Below are positions 1 to 12,400 of a DNA stretch of 64,000 nt, piece by piece. Under the pieces are notes generated by a model. It did no database searches and was not told the origin of the DNA. It saw only the letters and a program-made list of their open reading frames with translations. A program made the position numbers and the translations under genes. The first letter of the stretch is position 1. Each line of letters begins with the position of its first letter. The stretch is taken from contig CALNXK010000023.1 in the NCBI GenBank assembly GCA_942486035.1, positions 3,805,001 through 3,869,000 on the forward strand, in the 5' to 3' direction. Origin of the DNA: Porites lobata (taxonomy: Eukaryota; Cnidaria; Anthozoa; Scleractinia; Poritidae).

Positions 1-195
1 CTGCACTCTTTGAAAGGCTTCGTCGTTATCTTCAGACTCGGAGCTGTCGGAATCAACTTTTACCTTCTTTCCACGAAATGACAACGGCATTTGTCCGCGA
101 TAAGAAAATATGTTATCGCGATTTGGTCGTTTCTTTAGTTTACGCCTCGGAGGGCGCTTTTCAGGTTCTGCAGTCTGATCTTCGTTATTAGACAT
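1..195 (-). CDS. N-terminal fragment of an unidentified protein (runs off left edge)
   Basis: On the minus strand an ATG at 195-193 opens a frame that stays open to base 1, giving exactly 65 codons and no stop. The peptide begins MSNNEDQTAEPEKRPPRR. A highly basic stretch (residues 13-26, rich in K, R and P) is followed by an acidic, serine-rich tract near residues 48-58 (DSDSSESEDNDE). That basic-then-acidic low-complexity pattern is typical of N-termini of nuclear or chromatin-associated proteins, but I do not recognise the family and assign no function. No splice donor is needed within the visible part. The gene is transcribed away from VKORC1, with about 1.3 kb between the start codons. 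It could be a short first exon of a longer gene; whether the frame continues or is spliced just past base 1 cannot be seen. Confidence 0.6.
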   Translation of the reverse strand, partial: MSNNEDQTAEPEKRPPRRKLKKRPNRDNIFSYRGQMPLSFRGKKVKVDSDSSESEDNDEAFQRVQ

Positions 196-1527
196 TATTA
201 AAACGCTGCTTGTAATTTAACAATTCTGTTACTGGAAATATTTTAACTCAAAAACCGCGCGAAAACAACTACGTTGAGTGTCCAGTTTGGGCTAAGCCTG
301 AGTAACCGCGCAAAGTACTTGGTAACCAAATCACTGAGAACAAAAGTTCACTGCAGCGTAAGTGAATCACTCGTTGTAAAGATTTACTGTCTTTGCAAAA
401 GCATAATCCAAGGGGGGTAAGTCAGTCATCCATTTGATTTTTTTTTTTCAGGAGAGGATGCATCAAACCTGCCCTTGTGATAAAGTTTTCCCTAGGTTTA
501 GTTTGCACAAACCATGTGTGTCACACATTCAGCTCATTCAGCTGTGTAGTTTATAAGCATACAATCACTCGATCAGTTTTCAGACACAATATACCATGCT
601 CCCTACTTGGAGTAAATATTTGATAATTAAAGGGTGAGTGGCCGCCCTAGACCTCTCCGATTTCCTGACACTGATCAATATTATTTTTGCCTTAATATAT
701 TGACGTTATTGTGAGGTCTAGATGATTGGATGGTTGCCAAGTCCCCTGATTTTACATTTTCGTCTCGGTCCATCAAAGTGCGAAAAAAAGGAAGGAGGCC
801 ACTGTTCACGCATCTTGACCGTATGAATCAAGTCAAAAGATGATTTATCATATGGCCAAAAGAAAACGTTTTTGCTGGAACATGCGTCAAGATAGGTCTA
901 ACTTTCCTGTTGGGGTAGCCAATTAGAACACAGGATTTGCTTCATTTTGCCCCCTGCAATAACATTTTCTACAGAGATTCAGTTATGTCCGTCAAGTATG
1001 TGAACAAGCTTGCACCGTCTTTCTTGTGCAAGTTTTTTCAGCATGTGCATGTCAACCCTCAATGATCCTCAGACATCCTCCCTCCCCCCACCTGTGAAGT
1101 AAAACAAGGCATGAACACATGGACAGAGACTACAGCACTGTAAAGACATCATACAGCATGCAGAACCTAGGAAAATTCAAGGAAATGTCAAAAAATGCTT
1201 GAATACCATTTCAGCTCACATGCACATTAAAGTTATCAATTTCAGATTTTTTGCATAATTTATCATTTTTAGATTTCTAATGATCATTTCCTTTCATGTT
1301 GATCATGAGTTTCAGTTTTTTGTATGTATCATTAATTTGAAGATTTTTTGTAATTATCTCATTTCATGTAGATCATAAATGAGTATATGAAGAGCCCTGT
1401 CTGAGAATACTTTTTATTATTTATTTATGGAGAGCCAGCCATATACTGTAATAGGCCATCATAAAGGTGATTTCATTTAATACATGTTCTTAATTGCCTA
1501 CTTGTTTTCAGGTTCATCACACCAACC
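196..1527. other. Divergent intergenic region upstream of VKORC1
   Basis: The stretch separates the minus-strand gene at 1-195 from the VKORC1 start codon. I see no convincing coding sequence. At 1502-1510 a pyrimidine-rich tract ending in TTTTCAG sits 17 bases before the VKORC1 ATG, so the VKORC1 coding start probably lies in a second exon and an untranslated first exon should lie somewhere in this interval. No TATA box or terminator could be assigned with confidence. Confidence 0.5.
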
Positions 1528-4431
1528 ATGGTTGACTGTATCAAGTTAGGCCGTTTTTTGGTCTGTGTTGTTGGCATTGCTTTGTCAGGTTATGCTCTTC
1601 ACGTTGAATTATCCCATGCGCGCAATAAAGAGTATAAAGCCCTTTGTGACATTAATGAACACATGAGCTGTTCAAAGGTATTTTCTTCAAAGTAAGTAAA
1701 ATCAGCATTATAAAACTCAATTGGATTCTAGTGATGACCACCATACAGTGTCTCGGAATGTCAGTCAGTGTCAATAACACTCCTATTCAGGACTACAATC
1801 ACTCGGATGATCATATTCCTGCACCTACTCATAAGTGACTCTTTGTAAACCATGAGAGCTATTCTCCATCTTTCCAAAGTTAATCCTACATAATGAATAG
1901 GGACATATCACTTCCATTGTTTATTTAAGAGACACTAACATCGGGGATCATCAAGTGCCAAAATACTGTGTTGAAAGTAGAACTAAACACAATATTAATA
2001 GCTTTTGCCCTGTCAATAGACCCTCCTGTGTTTTTTTCACGTTTTGATGAGAGTCATTTGACGAAAATCTGTCCACACTACTGAAAAGAGTACTTTAGTA
2101 TTACTAACTTGTCAAGTTTGAAAGTAATACATAAATAAAGCAAGTGAAGGTATAGCTCTGTAAAGTCTGTTGCTAAAACTTTGCAACTTTGTGGAGCTGT
2201 ATTTTTATCCTCATTCTTTTTCAACAAATCACTCTCAGACTTGGCAATTGTACGATTTTTTGGCTCTCTTTTTAGTGGTGTTGACGAATTTCAATAACTG
2301 AAATTGTGTCAACGGTCAGAAAAAACCTTACAGCCAAATTTTCTATATATGCTCAACTGTGGCGTTGTTAAGGGGATTCCACACCGTCAGTACTGTGATA
2401 TCACAAATAATAATTACATGGTATTTTAATAATGATTTTATCATTATTACTGATTGGAATACCGTATTTATTCGATTAACCACCCTGGGCGCTTATTAAA
2501 TTTTGTTGGACCTTGAGAATGGGCACTTATTCAAGGCTGGGCACTTATTAAATTTTCAGCATATTTTTCAGCAAGTGTAGTATGTTTATTTTGCAACAAA
2601 AGAATAAATTTATAGTAAAAACAAAATGCGAAGATGTAACAAAGCAAGGTTTCTGTAAAATACTCTGAAGAAAACTCCGTCCTTGGGGAAGTCTCTTATT
2701 AGTACTTATTCAATTTTGGGGGGGGTGTGAGTGGAAAGGGGGTGGGGTGGGGGTGGGCGCTTATTCGACCCTGGGCGCTTATTCGAGGTGGGCGCTAATT
2801 CGAGGTTGGGCGCTTATTCAAATAAATACGGTAAACAACCTTATGAAAAATTGTTCAAATCTGCAATATGTTGCAGACAACTATAACAACTGTCCAGTAT
2901 ATATCATGTGTGGTAGTGCTTATTGACATGTAAGGACTAGCATGTGTTGGCCATGTGTGAGAAGTGCATGTGTTGATAGTTCATTGTATAAAAGACAGTT
3001 GGCTGTACAAATGTGGGATGTCTTGTAATTTTTTTTCCTAACAAGTTTCTACTTTTGTTCTTCACCAGGTATGGCACTGGCTTTGGTCTAGTTGAGCCGG
3101 TGCTTGGAAAAAAGTCTCTTCTCAATGTGCCTAACAGTATTTTTGGAATTGCTTTCTACTCTTTGATTATGTTACTAGGTAAGAAGTACAAAAGATAGAT
3201 TGCACTTTTCACTGGTAAATCACCATCCAGTAGCCTTTTATATGTTAACAAAACCATTTCATTTCATTTCATGATTCATTCCATATATTTCAAATTAAAG
3301 CCATTTACATTGTCCAGTGGTTGATAGTTTCTCATTTTGTAAAGTTCTGGTCCATTGAGAAAACGTCACAGATTTGAAACCTTGCCAAAAACTATAGTTG
3401 TAGCATCCAAGCAGTGTTTTTAATGAGACTAAAATAATGCGACATATTCAGGTAATTGTGTCATCTTGTGATGAGCTCAAACCTTACCATTAGCCATACC
3501 TCCTTTCCTTTTTTTATCTATTCAAAAAGGGAGCAACAAAAATCCTGCATTTCTGTTTGTAAAAACTCTGCTTGTGTCATCTATCTTTTACTTGGTGGGT
3601 TTTGTGGCTTGGGTTTGGATTCATAACTCTGGGGTCAATTCAATAAAACTTTTACAAGTGTAGCCATTGTTTTTAGACCCTAAAACAATGATTACACATG
3701 TAAAGTACACTTGTAAAAGTTTTATTAAATTGACCCCTGTATTTGGACCATGTGTCACACTGTCCCTCCTGGCAAATACTTATTGCAAACAAAACAAACA
3801 AACAAACAGTTTGTGAAGTAAGTTTTTTGTTTAGGTACTTAAGAAACTTTTCCTCCATTTCACCATCTCAATACAATCCTCCTGACGATCGTAGCTGAAA
3901 GTAAATTAGTACACAGCTTGTCCTTTGGGCATGCAAGCAGCTCTCATATTTTGCTTGCCCAGGGCGACTTTTTGCTCATGATTTTGTTAGAGGATGACTT
4001 CCCTGTACCCTTGCCCATTTGGGCAAGTGAGCTTTAAAAGGTTCTCACCCAGCAAGAAAATCTACTCGTCCTGCACTACTGGATGGGACTTTTTTTTGGA
4101 TCCCTGCATATTGTTTTTAAGTTGGTGAACATTGCTATCAGTAAATCTATCTTTTATTGCGAGATTGATTGACTGGTCTATTAATTACAGTGTGATTGAT
4201 TTCATCTCAGGTGTATCCAGCGGTAAATTTGCAGCATGGTTGATGTTCCTATTTTCTCTGTTATCATGTGCTGGCTCCATTTACCTGGGTTATATCTTGT
4301 TTTATATCTTGCATGACACTTGTGTTGTGTGTATCTCAACGTACGTTGTCAATGCGTTCTTGTTAATAATTAACTTAATAAACCTAAAACAGGTGCTCGC
4401 AGTAGCTGCTGTCAAAAAGAAGAAGGAATAA
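1528..4431 (+). CDS. VKORC1: Vitamin K epoxide reductase complex subunit 1 (VKORC1), 3 coding exons
   Basis: Coding exons 1528-1691, 3069-3178 and 4211-4431 join in phase to give 164 residues (human VKORC1 has 163). The enzyme is an ER membrane oxidoreductase that reduces vitamin K epoxide for gamma-carboxylation. Visible hallmarks are the loop cysteines C40 and C48 (human C43/C51), the catalytic CVVC at C129-C132 (human CIVC, 132-135), the FGLVEPVLG block after the second junction, hydrophobic segments near residues 8-26, 75-90, 99-124 and 136-150, and a lysine-rich C-terminus (KKKKE) compatible with ER retention. The start is in strong context (CAACCATGG). Donors are GTAAGT and GTAAGA, acceptors CAG. 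Introns 1 and 2 contain repeats described separately. The TYA warfarin-site motif reads T135-Y136-V137. A VKORC1-like paralogue is possible, but the short human-like length and loop favour a VKORC1-family member. Confidence 0.95.
1728..1820 (+). repeat. Degraded Penelope-type terminal repeat fragment
   Basis: Lying in VKORC1 intron 1, this stretch contains a decayed GTCAGTCAGTGTCAA block followed by CCTATTCAGGACTAC and a CTCGGATGATCAT block. The better copy at 49082-49190 has the same order of blocks. The hammerhead-like core seen there is mutated here. Confidence 0.45.
2460..2833. mobile_element. MITE-like element, GGGCGCTTATTC family
   Basis: The element in VKORC1 intron 1 starts TACCGTATTTATTCGA and ends TCAAATAAATACGGTA, which are inverted copies. 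The body has repeated GGGCGCTTATTCGA units, four of them near the right end. A related partial copy occurs at 42634-42745 in HECTD4 intron 20. It has no coding capacity. Confidence 0.75.
3631..3737. mobile_element. Short palindromic MITE
   Basis: The arms GGGGTCAATTCAATAAAAC and GTTTTATTAAATTGACCCC are near-perfect inverted repeats, extended inward by ACTTTTACAAGTGTA / TACACTTGTAAAAGT. A diverged second copy lies at 62772-62890, in HECTD4 intron 38. It sits in VKORC1 intron 2. Confidence 0.75.
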
Positions 4432-6048
4432 AGTAAATGTTGTGCTTGGCAAAGGATTTTCCTACCCCTGTTGGTTTTTTCCCTGCTAGCAGTTGGTTTT
4501 CCAAATCCTGAATAATGCTGTGGTCAAAGAGTTGGAACATTGTCAACGTTCTTGAGATCTGATGTTGAGGATGTCTGCAATATTTTTTTTGATAGTAAAG
4601 CAAAACACTTTAAACTTGTCTTACAAGTAACAACTGTGTCTGAACTTTGTCTCAGCATTTCTGTTGTTCTCAAAATGTTGCAGCTATTTGACCCACTTTG
4701 TTGAGCTCACACCTTGACCCATACAGAACTACTCCTCATATTTTATCCATAACTTATTTTGAAATTACATTTATAAAAATATTGATTATAATCTTTGGTA
4801 TTAAAGATGATGTTGTGTCAGAATAGCGCAAGGTAGCATGAGCTGAGCCATGTTTTAATAATGTAACTAATGTATTAATAAGAGTTGAATATTAAAATGC
4901 TACTATTACGTCAAGAATTGTTCTTTCAATGCCATTTGTGTTGTAAATATGGTTCATCTGGGATGTCTATTGCACAGTTGTTAAATTATCCAGTCATCAG
5001 AGAAAAAACATTATGCAGTTGCATATGCTTAGTCTTAGGTCCCAGGGGTAATAATTTTTTTTCTTGCCGTGAGTTCTGCTGTTTCCCTCGACTTGTCTCA
5101 GTAAACATCAAGACTCAAGGAAAACAAAACTAACTAGTTTCCCAAGGGACCTGATTTCAAGTGTTTCGTTAGATAAGAATAAAGAGTAAATGGTACATAT
5201 AATTAAGAACACAAATTTAATTCTCAAAACCGCTGAATGTATCATTTACAAAGTACTTTCCTTGTATTATTTGCATCTTTTTTCCTTTACTAGATGCTGT
5301 ATCTCTCCTTGGATAACTTTGAAAATCGTTGCTTTCTAGCTTAAGGATACATGTTTGTGTTAGTGTTGTGTTCATTTGCCAATAATGACCTTTAATTTTT
5401 CACCAGTTTGACACTTGAGGTAACTTAAAAGGGATTAAGTAGGGATTCAGGGGAAAAAACATCTAGGAGCTGCATTACCACAGCAACAAAAATTTATGTT
5501 GATTTGTGTCAGATTTTGTGGGTGTTTCTGCAAGTGCCATCATCATGAAAGAATCATAGGAACCAAACAACAGAGTTCTCCTGGGGGTTTATCGTTTGGT
5601 TGTATTGTTTCTTTTGTTGTACATAATCTGTGCCCCGGTACCTATACAAGGAACTGATTTCTTGTGGACCTGGATCAGTGTACATAGCTTGGATACAAAA
5701 TGTATAAACAGCAGACTGATCCGGACAAAGCCATAAAAGTAATCATATAGAAGTAAGCAAAATATGTTTAAAAAAAAAAAGATATTTGGCCAGATTTGTT
5801 TAAATACCTTATATTTAAAGGGTTTAATCAATATCAAAGTGAGAATTGTGAGACAAACCTAACCCCTTTTTACACATTATCCATGATGATTAATATCTTT
5901 CATGACACCTTGTATTTATTATGTATTTTTCTATTGCAATAGAGAGTTAGCTTTCTTACCCTTTATTCTTCCTCGTTTATCATTATATTAACTGTAACGC
6001 TTCAGTTACAATTTTTTCTCAAAAAGGATAAATTTAGAATGATGTGTG
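4432..6048. other. VKORC1 to MAPK7 intergenic region
   Basis: The region is AT-rich. AATAAA at 5178-5183 is a plausible VKORC1 polyadenylation signal, about 750 bases past the stop; another AATAAA at 4427-4432 overlaps the stop codon itself and is probably not used. I see no coding region or RNA gene. Confidence 0.45.
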
Positions 6049-6430
6049 TGACGTCACGCAACGATGGTCCCCTTTCTCAAACAAGCGTTTTGTGCACCAA
6101 AGCAGCATATCTTTAATGACAAGACGTCTTCAATGCTAAAGGCTTGTAGCTGTGGAATCATCCGAAACACGGATGTTTGAATATCGAGCAACAGAGTTTC
6201 AGGGGTTTTCCCTCACTGCTGTTGTTTTTCCGGTTGAATTCTGATTGGTTATTAGTTACGTCATTTGTTACTATTTTTATCCCGCTTTGCACCTTTCGTA
6301 TAAAAATGACGAACGTGAGAGCTTGGTAACCGCACGGAGTTCCTGCCGTCTCCGGAGCGAAGGAGTATATTATTCCGCAAACTTGTATATATGTGTTAGT
6401 TTTGCAAAAACCGCCGAGGAAGTAAGAGAT
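6049..6430 (+). promoter_or_regulatory. Probable MAPK7 core promoter and 5' UTR (CRE, inverted CCAAT, TATA)
   Basis: A palindromic CRE, TGACGTCA, lies at 6049-6056. An inverted CCAAT box (ATTGG) is at 6244-6248 and a TATA-like TATAAAA at 6299-6305, about 51 bases further on, which is a spacing compatible with a core promoter. Transcription would then begin near 6330 and leave a 5' UTR of about 100 bases. These are motif matches only; no transcript data support them here. The frame is open upstream of the MAPK7 ATG to 6245, but the family alignment starts at MATGKRTY. Confidence 0.5.
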
Positions 6431-9400
6431 ATGGCAACGGGAAAACGAACTTACAAAATTAAGGACAAAAACTACGAGGTTAAGTTCGAGTTAGACACTC
6501 GTTATAAGCTGCTAGAGAACATAGGAAATGGAGCGTACGGTGTTGTTTGCTCCGCCATTGATACGGAGAACGACAGCAAAGTTGCTATAAAGAAAATCCC
6601 TCGAACTTTTGACGTGGTTACAACAGCGAAACGTACGTACAGAGAGCTCAAGATCTTGAAACATTTCAAGCACGATAATATCATCTCCATTAAGAATATT
6701 TTGAAGCCTCCTGCAGATTTGGAGCAGTTTAACGATGTCTATGTGGTCCTGGATTTGATGGAAACTGACTTGCACCACGTCATTCATTCACAACAGCCCC
6801 TTACGGAAGAACACGCTAGGTATTTTCTGTATCAAATCCTTCGAGGATTAAAGTACATTCATTCCGCGAACGTCTTACATCGGGATCTCAAACCGAGCAA
6901 TCTGCTGGTGAACCAGGATTGCGAATTGAAAATCGGTGATTTTGGAATGGCTCGCGGTCTTTCAAGCTCCCCCTCAGAGCAAAAGAGGGTAATGACAGAG
7001 TACGTAGCTACCAGATGGTACAGAGCACCAGAGTTAATGCTTTCGTTGAATGAATACTCCGAAGCAATTGATATGTGGTCTGTGGGTTGTATTTTTGCTG
7101 AAATGCTTGGAAGGAAACATTTATTCCCTGGAACTAACTATTTAAATCAGTTACAGGTAAGCAAGCTTACACAAAATAGTTCAGTTCTTTACAAAGGCGT
7201 CACTTAGGGTGTAAACGGTGTGATTTTAGTATATTGCCCTTTGCTAGTTTTCCTCTTTCCTATTGGTTAGGTTTGATAGTTCTACCTAGTGTATGAAATG
7301 ACACGCAAAAATCAGGGTCTCCTTTGTAGCTGTTATTTGTGTTGTCATGCAACGCTGGGGCAGAGCATTGTGTAATGACAGGCTGTTTAGGTAACTAAGA
7401 CTTCAGAGGCATGGACAGCCAAGGTAAGTTGTGGACCATGCACCTCCCATCCAGAAAGGCATCAAACATAAAGTCTGACCTTGTAACAACTCGGTTGGCC
7501 TGGGTTACTATTCAGCAGTTGTAAGTAAAGTTACTCCCCCTTTACTCAGTTTGTGCAACCTTTTTGTATCCTTGTTTAGCTTATTCTTAGTGTAGTTGGC
7601 ACTCCATCAGAGGAATTCATCAAGCGTATGGGTGCAGAGCGAGTAAAGACCTACCTAAGGCGATTACCACAGAAGCAGCCTGTTCCACTTGAAAAACTTT
7701 ATCCCAAGGACATGTGTCATCCAGATGCACTGGACCTCTTGGGGAAAATGTTAAAACTGGATCCAAAAGAACGCATCTCAGTGGGTGAAGCTTTATCTCA
7801 CAAGTACTTAGAAAAATACCATGATATTGACGATGAACCTTTGTGTTTTCCACCTTTTGAATTTGACTTTGAGGACATTCCTTTCACAAGAGATGACCTA
7901 AAGGCAAGGATTCTGAAAGAAATTGAACAGTTTCACAAAGATAGGGTGTTGATTCTCTCTCCTGTGAATAGATCTCCAAAAGAATTGCAGTCATGTCAAG
8001 TGTCATCAACCCAGTTAAACTCTAGTAGAGGAAAAGACAAAACCACTTCAAAGAAAGGTATTGATCTTGCTCCTCCTGTCTTGGGACATACTGTGTTAAT
8101 ATTATCATTTTTGAGCTGTTAAGTCATAGAGGAAATCCTAATTTTTTATCATGGAAATTAGAAATGCTCCCAATGCACATTCAGAATGTGCTGGATAAAA
8201 TTTTGGAGCATACTGATTTAAATGCTCTTCCAAAGTTTTCAACAGTCTCTTTAACAAGGATATACTTTTATTCTGTCTCTTGATTCTGAATGGTAAAAAA
8301 ATGAGCATTACTGATAGTCTGAAGTGCTCTAACTCTGTTAAAATGTAACTCAATGCCATATAAGGTTCAGGTATCAGTCATTTCGATGCAAAGATGTTTT
8401 GATACAAGCTGATTCAGTGGAGATGTAAATAGTTTCATTTACTTGGCTTAACCCATTCGCTCCTCAAGATTTTGCCGAAAAACTCGTTTTGAAGCTAGTA
8501 GTCGAGTGGTTTTCTGGTCACTGTCATGCTATAAAGAGCTAAAACTTACCACAAACCGGTTAACAGGTCGTACACTTTGCGGCTTTCTGATCCAGATGCA
8601 AAATATCCGCTTGTGAAGTTCGGGCATGCGCAGAAAGCAAAATTTTGACCCAGCAGTCTTGACTTTTACTTTTCGCTTTCTCTCCTCCCTTCTTTTTTCG
8701 CTTTTCTTGCCTCATATTTTTTCTCTTGCTGGGCATTTGGTAGGCTTCATTTTGGTGGGAAGAGCTTTTAGGAAAGCTTTTAGGATCTTAGGATTAGGTG
8801 AAAGGAAAGGTAGGTGAGCAATGGAACAAGATTTTCATGAAGATTTTCAGGTCAATGTCACGTGGTTTTTTGCTTCTTTCTCCGGTGTCCTTGACTGAAT
8901 TGTGCTCATTCTGGTATGGTTTGAAAGATCTCTTCACTCGGCACAAGTTAGCGAAGAAAGTTGTCCTTGACCCTTAAAACTGATGACGTCACAAATGGTA
9001 GAAAGGACCTGGATCCACACGGGCGGTTACCGGCGGTTCAGGGGCGAATGGGTTAAAGAACAGGGAATATTCATCCCAAATGTTTTCCTTGTTCAAGCGC
9101 TAACTGTACTCTAACTGATCGAAAATGTTGTTCAGTTTCTTCGCTGCTTAAGTTTGTATCCAAATGACTTGTATTGAAATAACTGGTTTTCATATTAATA
9201 TTTCAGTATCATCATTAGCCCTGGCAGATGTTCGACAGAAAATGGAACAGACCTTAAAAAGAAAGAAAGAGAAAGCAGAAAACAAGGCTAAAAAATCTAA
9301 AGTAGCCAGGAGACAATCAGAAAATAAAGAAACAGAATCAAACAAGGGCACAGGTCTAAGCGACAGTGATAAACAAATGCTACAAAGATGGGAAAACATG

Positions 9401-12400
9401 AGAAAGCAAACCAAGCCATTCATTCATCCCATAAGAAAATACATGAAGGAGCTCAGTGACTTGAAGGAAGAGATGCTAGGTTGTGACTTGACAGCATCAC
9501 AGCCACTTCAACTTCCACATCTCGTGGGAAGTCAAACTCAGCAGCAGTTTCAGTTTACTCAGTTTGTACCACAGAACCAGAATGGAAATGTGACAGGACT
9601 AAAGGCTGTTAAAGTACCAACTCAAACAATGCCAAATGTCTCCCAGACATTACAGGGAGGATGTGTAATTGCACAGACAGGTATGTCTACCAAGAATTAG
9701 AATTGAAGATTTGTGATATCATGTTACCATGGTGGCAAGATTACTTGATCTCAACAATCTTTCTTGACAGAGACGACCATTTTCATTGTGAAAGGGTGGA
9801 AGAAAAGTATGGGCTACCATTTTGTTCCCAAGTATAATCATGAACAAGAAAGTCAAACGTGTCAAATTGTTGGATAATAATTCTGCCATATTTGCAGGAC
9901 CTTGGTTTTTGCTACCCCGGCCAACACGATGTAACAACTTCTCCTCTCTATAAGATGAATATCAGTTACATAGAGTGAAAAGGATGTGAAATGCGGTTTT
10001 CACATCATCTTCATTCTATGCTTCATTCCTTTCACTGATTAAGATGAATGCAATGAATTCGGCCGCCCCCAACATATGGGTCTCTGTAGCTCAGTTGGTA
10101 GAGCACTGCAGAGCTAACATAGAGGCCATGGTTTTGAATTCTGTTGAAGCTCCAAAATTTTTTTAGGCTTGATTTTGCAGTTGCTTAAATTGTGATTGCA
10201 ACTGGGACAGTCATTTCTTTATTTAGGATATCTGTTACAGTTTATAAACTGGTGCTAAATTTTTGTTCCAAAAACTAAAATGACTACCATTTAATGGAAT
10301 GAAATTTAAACATGTTGTAATCCTGTTATTCAGTTGCAGGTAAACTTGTTCCTCTGGCTCCAAACCAACTTTTATCACTGCCCCAGTCTTTGGTGGCAAA
10401 TTTGCCTGTTTCTGTGGTAAAAGGACAGATTACTGCTGCTTCTCAAGCTTCCACATCTCATGTTACTGTTTCTCAGAGTACAAGTAGTGCTGGGTCCCAG
10501 GCAAAAGCAGCTAATGTCAGCATCACTGCAGGAAATTCTGGTGTAGTTCCACTTACATTAGCAAACAGAACTGTAGATATAAATGCCAAGGATGTTGCCT
10601 CTGTTAATGCCGGTACCGTAACGACCCAAATGACGCATTGTGCTGCTGTTTCTACATTGCCATTACTAACAAGTTTTGCAAATTCTGGTCTGTCATCTTT
10701 AAAAGACACAAGTTTAACTACTGTTGTTCCAGTAACTACATCACAAACCCCTTCTAAAAACACACAAGCAATGCCTTCTGTTTCTTTCACTATGCAAAGT
10801 ACAATTCCTTCAGTTTCAATTCATAAGAACATCATAGTTACAGCTCCAACTGGCAGTAAACCAGTTAGTAATTTCATTGACTCTACAGTGAATTTGATGA
10901 TGCCTCCTCATGGAGCCTTGTCTGTCAACACTGTCGCAAATGCTGTCAGTGCTGGAAAACAACAGTTAACAAATGCCTCAACATCATTGTCATCGAATTC
11001 AGTGCAAGGTTCAACTACAACAAACTTTATGAATTTACCATCAAACATGCCACTCCCTCCATCCATTGTAAGTACTTCGTCACTAGCAACACCATCAGTA
11101 AATTTGTCTACCCAAGTTATACCATCATCAAGCAGCTACTCTCCTCCCAGCACAAGTGTGACAGATAATATTCCATGGAGTACAATCTTCCAAACTTCAG
11201 CAAATGCTAATAGACTGTCCTCACAGACACACACTGCTCAATCATCTTCATTGCAATCAACAGGTGTGCAGTTCAGCCAAACTTCAGTTACAGACACTAC
11301 TTCAGCACCTGCTCCTTGTCCATCTCTTTCTTTGATAGACTCAACGGTTACATCATCTGCTCCAGTGGACACAAGTTTAGATATATGTGCCATGGCTGAC
11401 AACAGCACAGCACCTTCACTCATGAGTCCACAAAGCCTTCAGTCAATTCTTCAGTCCACGCTTAGTCAGACTGACATTCAGCTCCTTTGGAACACAATGC
11501 TGAGCTCGCCACTGATGGCCTCGCCCATCTTCAAACAGGCTGACACATCAAACAGCTCTGCTACAACAACGTGTACAGCAACCGATTCCCAACCCAAACT
11601 ATCTCCTGTTAAAGTTGGGACAGAACAGTTCACAGCACAGCCAAGCAATGGAAATTTGGAGGATGCTGGGGTATCACAGCAAACTAGCGTGATTCCTGAG
11701 AATATCCACGATGCATTGAGCGATCTAAATGTACAGGAAGTCCAAGAGGAAGCTGGTTTAGCAGAGGAAGTGATTTTCTCCAGCAGATTATCCTCCTACG
11801 CCAAAGCAACTGGCAGTGGGTATGGTATAGGACGATTCAACATCAATGAACTTCTCAATGATGCTGGCATAATTCAGGATCCTTTAAACCTGTGAGTACT
11901 GTTTTTTTGTACAGGGTGTTGTTTATATCACTGGTTTTGCATGTGGGGAAGATTAAGCGAATCCTGTGTACTGATAGATATCGCAAGAAAATTGTTCTCT
12001 TGTTCCAATAGTAAATCCTTTATTGACCAAGTTTGTTTGGTCAAGATGACTGGATGTTGATCTCGTTTTATTGACCTCAACGTCCCCTCTTGGTCTATAA
12101 AACCTTGGACGGGACTGGACGCGAACAAGATGATTTTTTGATCCATTACTTTGACACCCAAAATGCACAGCCACATTTTAAACTGGTTAATTTTTATAAG
12201 TTAGTTGGAAATAACTTATGTAAGTCCCCAAGTTCAGCAGCAACCAATAAGGGTCTGTAAATCACTGTAAACAGAATCTCTATTACAAGTGTAAAAGATC
12301 AACCATTTTTTAAGTTGCAATGTATTTTATGATCGCAAAATTTAATTAAGGTTGATAATTTTGAATGTGGCCCGATGTAGCCTGTACCAGGCTCTCGGTC

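Noticed and set aside
4427..4432. AATAAA overlapping the VKORC1 stop codon as a polyadenylation signal
   Set aside because: Cleavage would leave almost no 3' UTR; better-placed signals exist downstream.
5589..5837. 82-residue minus-strand frame with hydrophobic segment
   Set aside because: Low-complexity AT-rich intergenic DNA; no splice context or family match.
8626..8817. Plus-strand frame of 63 residues
   Set aside because: It is wholly inside the piggyBac-like MITE and has frame breaks in the other copies.
10056..10070. GAATTCGGCCGCC, like an EcoRI/NotI cDNA adaptor
   Set aside because: Surrounding sequence continues without a break as intron and SINE-like DNA; a chance match is more likely than vector contamination.
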